DNA of 60,628 bases from Chara braunii (GCA_003427395.1 BFEA01000968.1:281161-341788), one strand, 5' to 3'. Shown: positions 1 to 10,759, counted from the stretch's first letter. Notes: generated from the sequence alone by a model not told the origin. Numbers and translations: made by a program.

Positions 1-69
1 CATAGCACCAGATCGGGGCTTACCCTCAGACAGTATATGCAAGATTGGCCTACTTAGGCTACGAACTGT

Positions 70-1180
70 TGGCTTCGAAATTCGAACCGTTGGCTTCCCG
101 TGAAAGGATAAGCCAACAGGTTGAAAACCAATTTTAGAAAAACTAAATAGTAATAAAGAAATAATAATAATACGAATAATAATAATAATAACATTAATCG
201 CTGAAAAGGAAAGAGTGGCGTCCCAGAGTTTCTCCGTGCAGCACCCTTGCCTGAACAGCGATCCAATTTCACGCACAAATCTAACACCCGACTTTCAACC
301 TTTTTCAATTCCTTTTCTCTCTTCTACTATTTTTCTTTTCTTCTTTTTCCTTTCAGTCATTACTGCATTTGCCTCTTAACCTGGACATCGGGGTCCGCAC
401 GGTTCAAACAAGCAGGTCTGGTACAGGTGATATACAAGGGATCAGTAAACCCAGGCCATAAGACTGTTGTTACAGTCCGAAACCCGAATCGGCGCTTTTT
501 CTCTTTCCCTATGAAGTGACAGGCCGACAGGCGAAAAACCGAAAATGAATTTTAGTTGTAATAACAATAATAATAATAATGATGACGGCAGTTCAAAATC
601 GGAAAGGGAACTGCAACATCACAGCGGCCTGAGGCCACCAGATTTTCCCCATAGAAAAGAAAATGAGTTTGACTTAACATCTTATTCTTCCTTTTCCGAC
701 AGTGATTGCACCTAACCCATAACTTGACAGAAGGTCACTCGGCGCGCAGTAGAAAAGACTGCGCCAGTCTTCTCACCTCCGCGTCCCAGGGCGAACCCTG
801 CGGCTACCATGGCCACAGGCTGGTTGTGCTCTGCTGTACAGCAGGGCGCCGAGCCTGCGTGGACCAATGGAAAGCCCTGTGGCGCACCCTTTTGCTGAGG
901 GCTACACCACCGGGGCCGGTCCGCGCCAAGGATAATCCAGGCACCAGACCTAAACAGCACGAGATGAGCCTAGGGATCAGTCTGTCGCGGCAAGGGACTG
1001 ACACTGAGCGAGGAACTGGTACACAATGGAGGGCCGGGACACCGTGCCCTCCGACAGCGCGCGACCGATGGAGGGGTTGGCGCACCGATAGGTGTATGGG
1101 ACGGTCGGGGCACAGGCTGATAAGCGGGCGCGGACGCCTAGAGGCCGGGGGTACCAATGTGGGCTGAAAAGGGGTGGTCA
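70..1180 (+). repeat. Dispersed repeat R1, plus-strand copy
   Basis: The stretch resembles 28690-29500 read on the minus strand. Blocks around 76-130, 402-450 and 780-1100 match blocks around 29455-29495, 29200-29240 and 28735-29020. Within it a module recurs at about 70-190 and 470-590: a stem around a TTCCC..TGAA-type loop, an A-rich segment ending in TTTTAG, then a TAA/ATA trinucleotide run. At 85-114 an 8-bp stem GTTGGCTT/AAGCCAAC is perfect. ORFs here lie in several overlapping frames and carry no domain I recognise, so I call no gene. It may be LTR or UTR sequence of an unidentified retroelement. Confidence 0.5.
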
Positions 1181-4100
1181 AGGTGGTATCTTAGCCCGGA
1201 GCGCCGTGTGGCACCGCTTTATATGGGAAACCACGCCTACTGGTCACAGGATTGGGCTTAGCCCTATCGGTTACGACATTGGACTGGTACACAGTGGACG
1301 CAGGGATCGAGGCCAACAACATGCAGCATGGGAGCGAAGGAGCGTGGCGGAAAGGCTTGAGGGGTTGATGGGCCCGTGGGACTATCCCCGTCGCCTTTTA
1401 CAACTATGGGGGGCGGCGGTTTCCGCCCGACTCCCTCATGTCTTGCGGGGTTTTATATATTTGTCTACGTATGGCTTATTTATTTCGAATTTTTGTTACT
1501 ATAATTTTGTCGCACCCGTATGAGGACACGAGACTGCGGTGGGTTAAAAACCAAGCAGTCCGAAGTACTTGGGGTCGGATGCACGTGGAGCGAGAGGCCG
1601 CCGGGGTGCTGACGCGGCAGAAGTCCTATGGGGCGTCCGTAAAAAGTTGGGGTGATGCAGGAGAGATCTGTAGGGTCGCGGCGTGGGGCCAATGTTCGTG
1701 AGACCGGGGATGAACCAGGACGTAATAAGGGGCAGGGACCGAGTGGACTCGGTGCGACCGCGGGGCATTACCGCGGCAGGAGTCCTTCGGGCCATCCGCT
1801 AAGGCAGGAGGGATACGGGGAGATTCGCAGGCCACGATGCGAGGATCGCGTGCAAAGATCCGGGACGAACCCGGACGCGAGGTAGGCCGGAGACGAGCGA
1901 CGGGCGAAGGGGCTAAGCGGCCTTGAGAGTATTGCGGGGAGCCGCCCGGTCAAAATTTTGTCGGCAAAGAGAGAAGGGGGACGAAATATGTATTGGAATG
2001 ATATAGGAATCTGGACATGAAGTGAGTTGGGTACGCGCGCGGAGACGTGGGAGAGTGAGGGGCCTCTGGCGGCGCGGTGGGGAGGCGGCCGTAGGGAAGA
2101 AAGCCTCTCGGGGTATCGGTTAGAGGTCGAATCGGTGGATCCGCTAGGCTAGTATGCAGGGGTGATGGACGAGGGGGTGAACTCAGACGTGAATCTGGCC
2201 ATGTGCGCGCTGAGGTAGGAAAGGAGGCCAACCGGCTTGAGGGTGCCGCGAGGCGCCACCCCGGTAGAGGATCTCATGCAGCGCTCGTCGAAACCGGGAC
2301 GGCACAGATGAGGGCGGCCTGGCCTAGGTGTGGGGCGGTCGTGTATAAGTTGGGCAGGAGTTCCCCTGCCCAAGTTGTTTGCGCCGTGTCGCGGACTCGA
2401 TTGCGGGAGGCCCGACCATTGCGGACTGCTCGGCCGAAGGGAAGCTGGTCTCAGGCGACATCAACGAAAAAGGGTGGGGGAGATGAACCTGGACGCGGGC
2501 GGTGCCAGGTGCGTGTAACGAAAGGGGGAAAGGATGGGCATGGTGCAGGGGAGAGCAAGGAGCGCGTGTGTCCGCGAGCGGTTTCGGGTAAGGAGGGAGT
2601 CGTTTCTGGGGTTTTGACCCCGGGCGAATCCAGCCGCAGAGTCGGATTTGGCAGAGAGAGGATGGGTTGGAAGCTGGAAGAGGAATAAAGATGAACGAGG
2701 ACATGGTGGAGATGGGAAAGACCGAGCCTCACTCGATTTACAATATAATCGGGCAGAGAGGGAGGGGGCTCGGGGGTTCGTAGACAAGGCGAAACTGAAT
2801 TCGAAATTTGCTCCGACGGCAAGTTAGTAGGTTAGTTGAAATAGAGAAGAAGAGGTGCACGGTGTGCTGCGGAGGGGAGTTGGGTAGGAGCGAGGTGGGC
2901 ACGCACCTAGTCGCCTTCACTTGTCAAGTGGGGGCGGCACGGAGGAACAGGGCGGATGTAACTCTCGGGGCTACAGTGCCAGATTCGTTCGGCCTAGCTC
3001 ATCCGAGGGCAGGGGTAACAGCAAGCTAGGGAGGCGACCTTCAGACTTGGGGAGTGTGTCTAACTGCAGCCCGGCGGGGGATTCGTTCGGAGCTACTTAT
3101 TACTAGAAAAGAAAGCGGGGCCGTTTCTGCTCGGCTCTGACCGCAAACCGGGTTGTGGGAGTCAGCCGGGTACAGCCGCGGAGGGAGAGAGAGGGAGACG
3201 GGTGACCTGGCGCACCCTATCGACGGGGCCGATACCATAGGGAGAGGCAAGCTGCAGGTCCGGGAGTACACCCGGCTTGCCGTCCGGTGACTGTGCGCCG
3301 TCGCATCGCCCGACCGGAACGCAACTGACCCTACTTGAACTAGCTGGCTGCGGGTGGGCCGTGGAACTGCGGGCCCTTCCCGTAGGCTGGCGGGCTATGC
3401 CGTGTGCCCAACTACGGCATTCTGCCGCGGACTGTCTCGCGCTGTGGCTGAGCGATGATGGCACGTCGGGCGAGAGGAGGCAGCAAGCGTGCCGTTGCGT
3501 ACGACCGCCGGGGCCTGTGGTGTTTGACGCTGGGGCTGCTGCAGTAACTCCTCCTGAAGGGGCGAGGAACGTTGGAATTCAGAAGGGTGATTGAAGTATG
3601 AGGTGGGCTGTTGTGGGGTAAAGGTTCGCCAGGGGTGTCCGGGTTCAGCGTTCAGCGTCAGCTTGACCAAGCTGTTACATTGGCTGCCATTGCAGGGCCC
3701 TAAGACGCTGAAGATTTGAAGGCCCTCTCGCATGAGTCCGAGTGTGTCCTTCCTGAGTTTGAGAGTCTTACTTCTTCTTATCCTGTCCTTCTCCGTCTAA
3801 AGTCTGGTCCTTTGGCTCTGAGAGGAAGGCGGCAGGCGGGCGTGTGGCCCGTAATCCGCGCCAAGGCCTCTGTGGGAGGTTGGCCCCACCGATTGCGGGA
3901 GCTCTGCCGGGACTCGGGAGTAGTCCTGGAGGCAGGGAACTGAGTGGTAATTCCCTGATTCCCTCTATAAACCAACTATAACCCCTACCTGTACATCTCT
4001 CTATGGTTTGACTAAGTGTGCTGCGTGATTCCTGTACTTTGATTTTGGTTTGACTGTGAGGACTTAAGTCAGACTGAAATAAAGGCGTGTGTGTGCAATC

Positions 4101-4216
4101 TCAGTTTCAGTTTTTGTTGAATGCCTGAGAGCAGATTGTGAACGAAGTGGGTTGTATCTGGGGGAAGGTTGGGAGAAAGGCAGTATTGTGTGCAGATTGG
4201 CGGTCATTAAGGCTGG
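1181..4216. other. Unassigned GC-rich repeat DNA, no gene
   Basis: About 3 kb is GC-rich with short overlapping ORFs in all frames, none with a recognisable domain. An AT-rich TTTTATATATTT at 1450-1461 could be a TATA element. A 7-bp perfect hairpin lies at 3397-3420 (ATGCCGT/ACGGCAT). From about 3720 the sequence becomes less GC-rich and leads into the hairpin array. The region is probably decayed retroelement LTR or UTR. I see no RNA gene. Confidence 0.35.
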
Positions 4217-5150
4217 GGGGTCCCCTTAAGTTTGGGGAAGCCCGGCGCTTTGTTTATTTTTGGTTTGCATGGAGCCTCAGGCCGCTCTATAAGTTTAGGT
4301 AGCCTGAAGCTCTGGAGGTTGGGATGTCCCCATAAGTTTGGGGAGACCTGGTGCTGTGAACTGCATGGAGGGTCAGGACGCTCTATAAGTTTAGGTGTCC
4401 TGACTGCTTTGACTTGTGAGGGTTTGACTGTGGGTGACTTTCAGGGACCCAAGGCGCTCTATAAGTTTAGGTACCTTGGGTTGCCTTATTTTATTTGGGG
4501 TTCTCTCAGTTTCTTTGGTTCTAAACAAGGAGGTCTGAACCGCTCTATAAGTTTAGGTGGTTCAACCATTCTCTTGTTTTGTTCTGAGGGGGTAATTCAG
4601 GCAGGGGACAGACCGCTCTATAAGTTTAGGTAGCCTATCCCACTGCCTCGCACAGATTGGATCAGAGAGAAATTAACCTGGCTGAGGATCAGACCGCTCT
4701 ATAAGTTTAGGTGGTATGACCCAATGCCTCGCACATGTTGGAACCCAATGGATATAACTTGGCTATATCGTATTATTATGTTATTAAAGAACAGGCTAGT
4801 CAGGCCGCTCTATAAGTTTAGGTAGCCTGACTATAGCTTATCACAACTAAAGAGAGTATAATTAAGAGATATAACTGAAGAAAAACGTGGGCAGGCTGGA
4901 GGATGTTCTAAGTTGAGCGGCTCAGCCTTATGTCCCTTTGAAGACTAAGTTCCGAGAGGTATATACAAATTGGTTATTTAAACAGTTCAGGGTGACTAGA
5001 GTGGTCTAGTCAGACGCCCAAAGAAGAGAGGAGTAGTTGTGCCCTCTGTTTGTGTATGCCTGACCAAGTCAGAACGCTCTATAAGTTCAGGTATTCTGAC
5101 TTTGGGCCTGGCTAAGTTGGGCGCGCTCTGTAAGTTCAGGTGCCCAGGCC
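4217..5150 (+). repeat. HP1: array of eleven stem-loops with a constant loop and variable stems
   Basis: The core CGCTCTATAAGTTTAGGT (or close variants with Ctg/TTC changes) occurs nine times, near 4283, 4379, 4455, 4541, 4613, 4694, 4806, 5075 and 5124. Two divergent early units with CCCC(T/A)TAAGTTTGGGG lie at about 4221-4237 and 4326-4347. Each core is bracketed by complementary arms that differ between units: TCAGGC/GCCTGA, GTCAGGAC/GTCCTGAC, ACCCAAGG/CCTTGGGT, TGAACC/GGTTCA, AGTCAGGC/GCCTGACT, GTCAGAA/TTCTGAC and TGGGC/GCCCA. Units near 4613 and 4694 have imperfect stems. No ORF explains the pattern. The co-varying arms imply that pairing, not arm sequence, is preserved or regenerated. 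Confidence 0.85.
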
Positions 5151-5407
5151 TATGCCTTATGTAAGTTGGGTATGAGGGAATAACTCACTGAAAAATCATG
5201 AACTATTGTTTGTTCAGATTGGCTTGGGGATGGTGAGAACACTTATCTTTGTGGTTTGGCCTGCATGTGGCTGAGTGAGATTACTACTTGGTCTGGGGTT
5301 CAGGTTGACAGGTAGTTGCTTTAGAGGCTCGCCACGTGCTAGAGCGATAGGAGTTAGGTCAATTTCTGCATTTTATGAGCTGACTTTATTTTACTTACTT
5401 GGACCTG

Positions 5408-5961
5408 TATAAATTCTAGTAAGTTACTTTCCCTACGGGAAGCGCTGCCGAAATTTCTACAGATTCAAAGAGTTAGATAATTTTGACCCGTCAAAGTTCA
5501 GCTTGTCTTTCTGTTATATCTGACTTCGTAATAATCTGGAAGGTCTTTTTTTTAAAGGGAAGTCTGCTCAAATTTTTGCTAATTCAGAGAGTTAGACAAA
5601 ATTGAGCTTTGGGATGTCAGAGTTAGTCTGCAAATCTAAGGAGTTAGCCAGATTTTGTCTAAGTTGAACTCAAGGTTGGGGGCTGAGTTCAACTTCAACT
5701 TGGTATAAATCTGGGAAATCCCCAATTCCAAAGGGGATGCTGCCCAAATTTATGCTAAGTCAGAAAGATAGACAAAATTTGATTTTCAAAGAGTTATAAA
5801 ATACTCTTGCTTTTGAGACTCGAGCTTATATAAATTCTGAAAATGCACTTTTCCTACGGGAAGCGCTGCCGAAATTTCTTGATTTAGAAGAATTAGCATA
5901 TATTTTGACAGGTGGCGATTCTGGCAATCCACCCTGAATAGGGGAGATTCTGCCAAATTAA
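5408..5961 (+). repeat. HP2: second stem-loop family, five units
   Basis: Units at about 5408-5456, 5531-5576, 5704-5753, 5829-5877 and 5917-5961 share TATAAAT-TCTGG ... CCC-n-GGG(G)A ... CTGCC(G)AAATTT. Each can fold as an inner C/G hairpin, for example TTCCC-TAC-GGGAA or TCCCC/GGGGA. The outer stem pairs AAATT with AATTT, and in some units GGG with CCC or TGGCA with TGCCA. The outer pairs differ between units but stay complementary in the best-preserved copies. The five copies differ too much to be a recent tandem duplication. No coding frame is evident. Confidence 0.6.
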
Positions 5962-6106
5962 TTTGTCTTTGCTTTGGGCACTGCTTAAGGGTAGATTTAA
6001 GCGTAGCTAGTTAGGAGGATTTGGGTGAGAACATGTCATGGAGTTGCATTCTCCATACACTTACAATCTCAGTTTGGGGATTGGTCTGTCATGTGTTACA
6101 GGTCCT

Positions 6107-6321
6107 CTTGATCGTTCGATTCAAGATCAAGACTAGATTCAGCTTGATCCCTTGAGGATCATCTCCTGTTATCACGGATAACAGGTTGGTTGCCGATTCG
6201 TCGGTCTTCGACTCAATGTCAACTCATTCCCCATACTCAACCTAAAAGGCTTTAGCCCTGGTAGGTTTTACTGTTTGTTAAGGGTTTCACCCGAACTTTT
6301 ATTGAATGGCCATTTAACAAA
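6107..6321 (+). repeat. Cluster of six back-to-back perfect hairpins
   Basis: The hairpins, in order, are: CTTGATC 6107-6113 with 6125-6131; TGATCC 6145-6150 with 6156-6161; CCTGTTATC 6165-6173 with 6177-6185 (9 bp, loop ACG); CCGA/TCGG closing a TTCG tetraloop at 6193-6204; AACCTA 6239-6244 with 6262-6267, enclosing GGCT/AGCC; and TTTGTTAA 6274-6281 with 6314-6321, enclosing GGGT/ACCC. Such density over 215 bp is far above chance expectation. It could be a structured RNA or a structured retroelement leader. It is not a tRNA: there is no T-arm or anticodon-arm arrangement. Confidence 0.6.
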
Positions 6322-7894
6322 GGTACGGAGTATTTAATTGAGGTTGGTTGGACTGGCAGTTGGGGCTTGCATGGCTAAAGCGAAGGGGTATGAGCATAGA
6401 GAATGGTTGGGGTTGACTCCGTGTAGTGCGTGTTTTGTTGTATGATTCTTGGTGTAGTTGCAGGTATGTCCTGTGGCTCGGATTTTGAATTTGGACTACC
6501 TGCGATTCCATATACATATACATGGTTGTGAGGAGTCTCACTGTGCTTTTGAGAAGTGATCGTCATAACTTTATTCCCCTTCCGTATGTATGCGTGGATA
6601 TACGTATGATGAGTGTTCGGGAGGCCTAAGAGGCCATGTTAACAACCGCGTGAGAGTTGGGATTGAGGGATAGGGAAGACCCTCCCTCCTGCCTATTCTG
6701 CGTCTTGGGGCTTTCCTAGTCGGACGTTGGTCCTGGGCCGGGATTCAAGGTCCTTGTCCAGGACATCCCAAGCCCCAGGCCCTGAAGGGGAAGAGTCCCC
6801 CCTTGCATAGAGCCTGTTTATTTTGGCCGGCGGGACACCCCACCTGAAAGGCAGAAATGTCGCAAGGGTCGAACGGCGTGTCCTTCAGCCGTTCAATATC
6901 GTGAGGGGTAATCCCCCCCCGCGATGTGTTCCTTCAGCCATTCAATGTCGCGAGGCCGGAGCCGGGGCTACCACGTATGATTGGCATCAGTGGTTGGAAT
7001 AGAATTGGCCCGCGACCGAGCAGTTTTATATCAGAGCCCCGCGCACGACGTCTCGCCTCCCCAGCGTCGAAAAGTTATGGGATTGTCGGGCTCGAGTGTA
7101 TGCGCAGCGCTTGGGATTATTGTAGGTCGTCGGCACCGCCCATAGAGGGAAAGTGTGTCCCAAGGCCATGAGTTTTATTGTTTTAAAAGCCAGGGGACCT
7201 TTGCCCTATCCCCTCTTCTTGGGTTCGTGCGAGTCTCGTTGCTTTTTAGAGATTTTTATGGTTGGACGTTGTAGTCCGAGGCAGCCGTCAAAGTCAAACC
7301 CCTTGACTTTCGCCCACGCCCTGGGGAGGACTCACCCCTAGGGCTGCGAGAGACGACTACCACCACAGGCATGAGCCTGTGTATCACCCACTCTGCATAA
7401 GGGTGCAAAAGAGGGTGTGTGGTCTTCAACCGCGCATAGTGGTTGTCCAGCGTCGAGAGATTAACCCTCAAGGCGCGTGTCAGCCGACACTTGAGTGTCG
7501 AACGCGACCCTCGAGATTAACGAGGACCGCGCGAGTATGGGTACCACATGGTACGCCATCATTGCGACCGCTTGCGTGCGCTTGCATTGCGAGTCGATAC
7601 GAGTTAGCCCTGCGTCCGCGCAATTTTTATACTAGCTCTCGCGCGCGACGCCTATCCGATTTCCGCGTTGGGAAGTTATGGGTTGGCTACCGAGGGGCTA
7701 GGACCGTTGTCGCGTTGTTTGCGTTGTGTCGTTCCGTGTGTATGTGTACGCGTTGTTGTCGTGTGGTTGTTAGAGTGGTGTGCGCGTGGTGTGTGGGATG
7801 CGTCCTAGTCGACCGATGCCGACCCGCGCTTGGGACTTCAGCCCTCCAAGATGTCCGGTCGCGTGCGGGTCCGATAGGCGTATTACTGCGCGTA
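6322..7894. other. Unassigned repeat DNA with direct repeats
   Basis: No gene is supportable. Two short direct repeats are visible. CCTTCAGCC(G/A)TTCAAT recurs at about 6883 and 6931. A block ending in AAGTTATGGG at about 7010-7081 resembles one at about 7614-7683, each containing a TATA-like TTTTATA. A long inverted repeat pairs CTTGGGGCTT (about 6703) with AAGCCCCAGG (about 6769). The right part is probably the U3 side of the LTR that ends at 8224, but its left boundary is not visible to me. Confidence 0.35.
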
Positions 7895-8224
7895 CCCCCT
7901 ATGCTACAGCGAACGAGAAACACCCTCGGCTGGTCCACCTTTGCGATTGCAACTGATTAGTTTTCGTACTGTGGGCTGGTAGCTCGGTGGGGATACGCCC
8001 ACCGATGAGAGGTGACAAATTTCGTAAGGTGGAGGTAAGTCGTGCCTCGCGTAGGCCCTATCCTGTCCTAGGGGTTCGCGAGAGATATGGCTGGCGCACT
8101 TGGCCGGAGCGGCCTAAGGAAGCTCCATTGGCGTGTTATAACGAGGTTGATCTAACTCCTGCGTGACGTGGCCGAGAGGGTCCCTCGCCGCTGCATGCGG
8201 TGCCAGACCGATGCGCTCGACAAC
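7895..8224 (+). mobile_element. Diverged LTR end of the Gypsy-B family, plus orientation
   Basis: This stretch aligns, with many substitutions, to the reverse complement of the inner 330 bp of the Gypsy-B LTR at 42530-43693. Shared landmarks in order are CAGCGAACGAG, CCCTCGGCTG, GTAGCTCGGT, CTATCCTGTC, AACTCCTGCGTGAC and the terminal GATGCGCTCGACA. It ends in CA at 8224, exactly where homology to 32641-32862 begins downstream. It is therefore likely a solo or truncated LTR inserted into the Gypsy-A LTR. No internal Gypsy-B domain accompanies it. Confidence 0.6.
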
Positions 8225-9399
8225 GGAGTTTTATTTTCGGGCTCACTGGGTGGGCTTGTATGTCAAACGGGAATGTAGAGATGATTTCCATTGGCTGTGC
8301 TCAGTGCCTTGACTTTTGATGAGATGGAGAAAGGAAAGACAGCACTGAGGAAAAATCTCTTATGTTCTTGCTAAGTTCCTACTTGACGGTGACTAGGTGT
8401 CCGTTATGCACAACGAGGTATTGATTACATTGTGAAAGAGCTTAATGTACGCCCCCCCATGTTCCTATTCTCGAGGGACTTGCCTTCAACTAACTCTTAA
8501 ATAATCAGTGGTAGCGTGAACACTAGAGCACTTCCTTTTCTCGGAGGATTTGTTCCTGTCTGTTTCCATTGAACTTGAAGTACGGACTGGTCAAGTACCA
8601 GAAAACATGAGATCTAGGTGAAAGACCCAGTCCGACCTTTGGTTAGAATAGCGTAATGATTATGGTCTGTCTATGAAAAAGGGGGAGTGAGTTATATTGA
8701 GGACAGGGAGTTGGGCCTTGGTACCCTGGCTGAATACCACTCGGCATATGAGTGGCTGAGTCGGTTGGGCCTAATCTCATTTGGGTTCACCACGTTGAAT
8801 ACACGAACCTATTCCTGAAGCTCAGAGTCTCCATTGCCAGGCTAAAGTTCTGAGCAGACGGGCCTTTACCTGAGTTTCGGAATCCTTAGACCCTGTACGT
8901 GAACAACAATCATAGCCCATATTTAACAAGGGAATCTCCTGCTCAGTTGTTACTTTGATCGGGGGTGCATAGAACCCTATTCCTCTTTTGATGTTTCCAT
9001 GGGAGTTTTGAAAACAGCAAGCTTCATTCCTGGCCATTGCTGTTGATCTTTTTTTTTCATAGTCATCTGTCCAGAGTACTCTGGGGCTTGTTCTGTGAGT
9101 GACAGCAATCTGTTCTCAGAAATCTGTCTACGGTGACTATTCAAGTCAGTTCCCAACTGTCATCCAAATCAGTTCATCAGCATTTTACTAGCGTTTAATC
9201 AATCCATAATCAACATCCGGACAGTGCTAAACTAACGCTCGATCTGCAGGCATCTCAACAGTACTTAGTCCGTCCTTTTCTGTTAGCAATTAATCAGTGA
9301 TATTCAGTTTGCAATCAGGAGTTAACCAGCAGTTGACAGACATTTGATTGACACTCGGTCAGTGCTCTGATAACGATCTCAGTGGTGTTCAACTTTCAC

Positions 9400-9531
9400 A
9401 GTTAGCTATCAACCAGCATCCAGATAAGCAATCAGCTAGCAACCAGTTAGCAATCGTTCAGCAACCAATCAGCAACCAGTCCGCAATCAATCAGCAATCA
9501 ATCAACAATCGATCAGCAATCAGTTTTCGAT
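9400..9531 (+). repeat. Degenerate AATCAGC/ACCAGC heptamer repeat
   Basis: An interspersed array of CAATCAGC, CAACCAGT and similar 7-8 bp words lies just upstream of the LTR ORF. It is preserved, with different unit counts, at 58440-58590 in the other LTR copy. The position suggests 5' UTR or U3 regulatory sequence. No factor can be named. Confidence 0.55.
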
Positions 9532-9592
9532 AATTGATTCGACAATTAGTCCTCAGTGATCATCTAGTCAGTCTGCGCCGGCTAGTTTACTC

Positions 9593-10096
9593 ATGAGCAC
9601 AGTTCAGTCTACGCTGGTCAGTGAGTCAGTGCTGGTCAGTCTCAATCGGATTTCATGCAAGGAGGCGTTCCGCTATCAGTATGTTAGTGCCATTGGTTTT
9701 ATACAAGGAGATCTGTCGATCTTCGTTGTCCAGACCAGTTTTGCGGATGACACTATTCACGATCTGAGGCCCTATCTGAAGAAGGGCAAGGAGGCTCATG
9801 AGCATTTTGATCCGGTCTGGATCTCAACTACCAAATACCTCGAGCAGAAAGAGAAGGAGCTTGATGAGGGTGGCACTACGCTGATCCGCAGCTTTGGGCC
9901 AAAGCTTTATACTGACTATCACAGGCCTCTTGTTCCTTCCCTCCTCACAGATGGCACGAGTTGGCTGGATATGATTGGCTTGGCAAAGAGGTACATCTCT
10001 CCAGCAGTGATCGGCATTGAGGCGCTGACTGAGCCGACCGAGTATCCCTATCTCAGACGAGGAGTCTTCTCCGTGGACGGGCTGCCTACACTGTAG
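9593..10096 (+). CDS. LTR-embedded ORF, uncharacterised domain (copy d0)
   Basis: A 167-codon ORF lies wholly inside the Gypsy-A LTR. I do not recognise a known family. Three blocks are shared with the tandem domains at 11078-12376: an early F-x-Y-Q-Y motif, IHDLRPYLKKG in the middle, and VPSLLTDGTSWLDMI near the C-terminus. Between the last two is a lysine/glutamate-rich stretch (KYLEQKEKELDEGG), probably helical. There is no signal peptide, membrane segment or catalytic motif. The copy at 58635-59330 keeps the frame through a 12-nt deletion but lacks this ATG, and runs 60 codons further where this copy has a stop instead of Trp. Whether it is expressed is unknown. Confidence 0.55.
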   Translation: MSTVQSTLVSESVLVSLNRISCKEAFRYQYVSAIGFIQGDLSIFVVQTSFADDTIHDLRPYLKKGKEAHEHFDPVWISTTKYLEQKEKELDEGGTTLIRSFGPKLYTDYHRPLVPSLLTDGTSWLDMIGLAKRYISPAVIGIEALTEPTEYPYLRRGVFSVDGLPTL

Positions 10097-10741
10097 GAGA
10101 AGCTCTGCTCTATGGTCAACTTTCGTGTCATGTACCTTGGATGGTCATGTTCAGAAGTTGTTGGCTTCATGTGACTCTTTGTCACGAGGCCTCAATCTCA
10201 GACTGTACGCGGACGTGGGTCACAACACCAGAGATGAACAACGAAACGGGAAATTGAGAGAGACTGACCAAAGGGATGGGTGAGGATTCTTGAGAGGTGT
10301 TGACCATGCTCGCTTATATGTACTTTCTGAGATTATTATGAGTTATCATTCTTCCCTCATTCGATTGCCCCTGTCATTGTTCGAGTTAGTCGGTCTTGCT
10401 TCTTGCATTGTCCTCGTTTGATGATTGCTCATGTGGATCACTCTGACACAGTTCTCAAAGTCAGATTGACATAATTGATGCATGCATAGCACCCCATAAT
10501 CTTATGATTGTTATTTGCATGACTCTATGCTGTTCCGAATCAAAATAAAAGATTCATAAGACCGGGGACCGGCGAAGACCGTAATTGAAGGGTCTCGCTC
10601 GAAGCCGGACGCACATAACAGGAAGGGATTTGCATTATTTAATTTATTTTATTTATTGCAATCACATACAAAATCCTGTGTGATAGCCTGTTGGTTTTCC
10701 GGTCACCCGAAGCGGTTCGACTTGAAAAAGTGCGACAAAAA

Positions 10742-10759
10742 TGGCGCCGTTGCCGGGGA
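10742..10759 (+). promoter_or_regulatory. Primer-binding site, tRNA-Asp type
   Basis: TGGCGCCGTTGCCGGGGA is complementary to the 3' end of plant tRNA-Asp(GUC), including CCA. It lies 4 nt after the LTR terminus, so minus-strand DNA synthesis of Gypsy-A would start here. The same site serves Gypsy-B at 42510-42527. Confidence 0.85.

Larger units (their letters stand above)
8225..10737 (+). mobile_element. Gypsy-A 5' LTR (left part interrupted)
   Basis: The right end is set by ...GTGCGACA followed after 4 nt by a tRNA-Asp PBS. A second copy at 56809-59783 ends at the same base but is followed by unrelated minisatellite, as expected of LTRs. 8228-8442 matches 32648-32861 at roughly 93 percent. 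8838-10737 matches 56809-59783 at high identity, apart from about 1 kb present only in the second copy. The left terminus is lost in the 8224 insertion. At more than 2.5 kb it is large for a plant Ty3 LTR, and it contains an ORF (9593-10096). Confidence 0.65.

Noticed and set aside
706-1167. 153-codon plus-strand ORF
   Set aside because: Lies in repeat R1. The inverted copy does not keep the frame and no domain is visible.
4283-5141. Telomere-like TTTAGG repeats
   Set aside because: TTTAGGT occurs once per hairpin loop and never in tandem.
4217-5150. CRISPR array
   Set aside because: Eukaryotic context, irregular spacing, repeats embedded in complementary arms and no cas genes.
6107-6321. 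tRNA or tRNA-like genes
   Set aside because: Stem lengths and order do not match a cloverleaf, and no conserved T-loop or A/B box was found.
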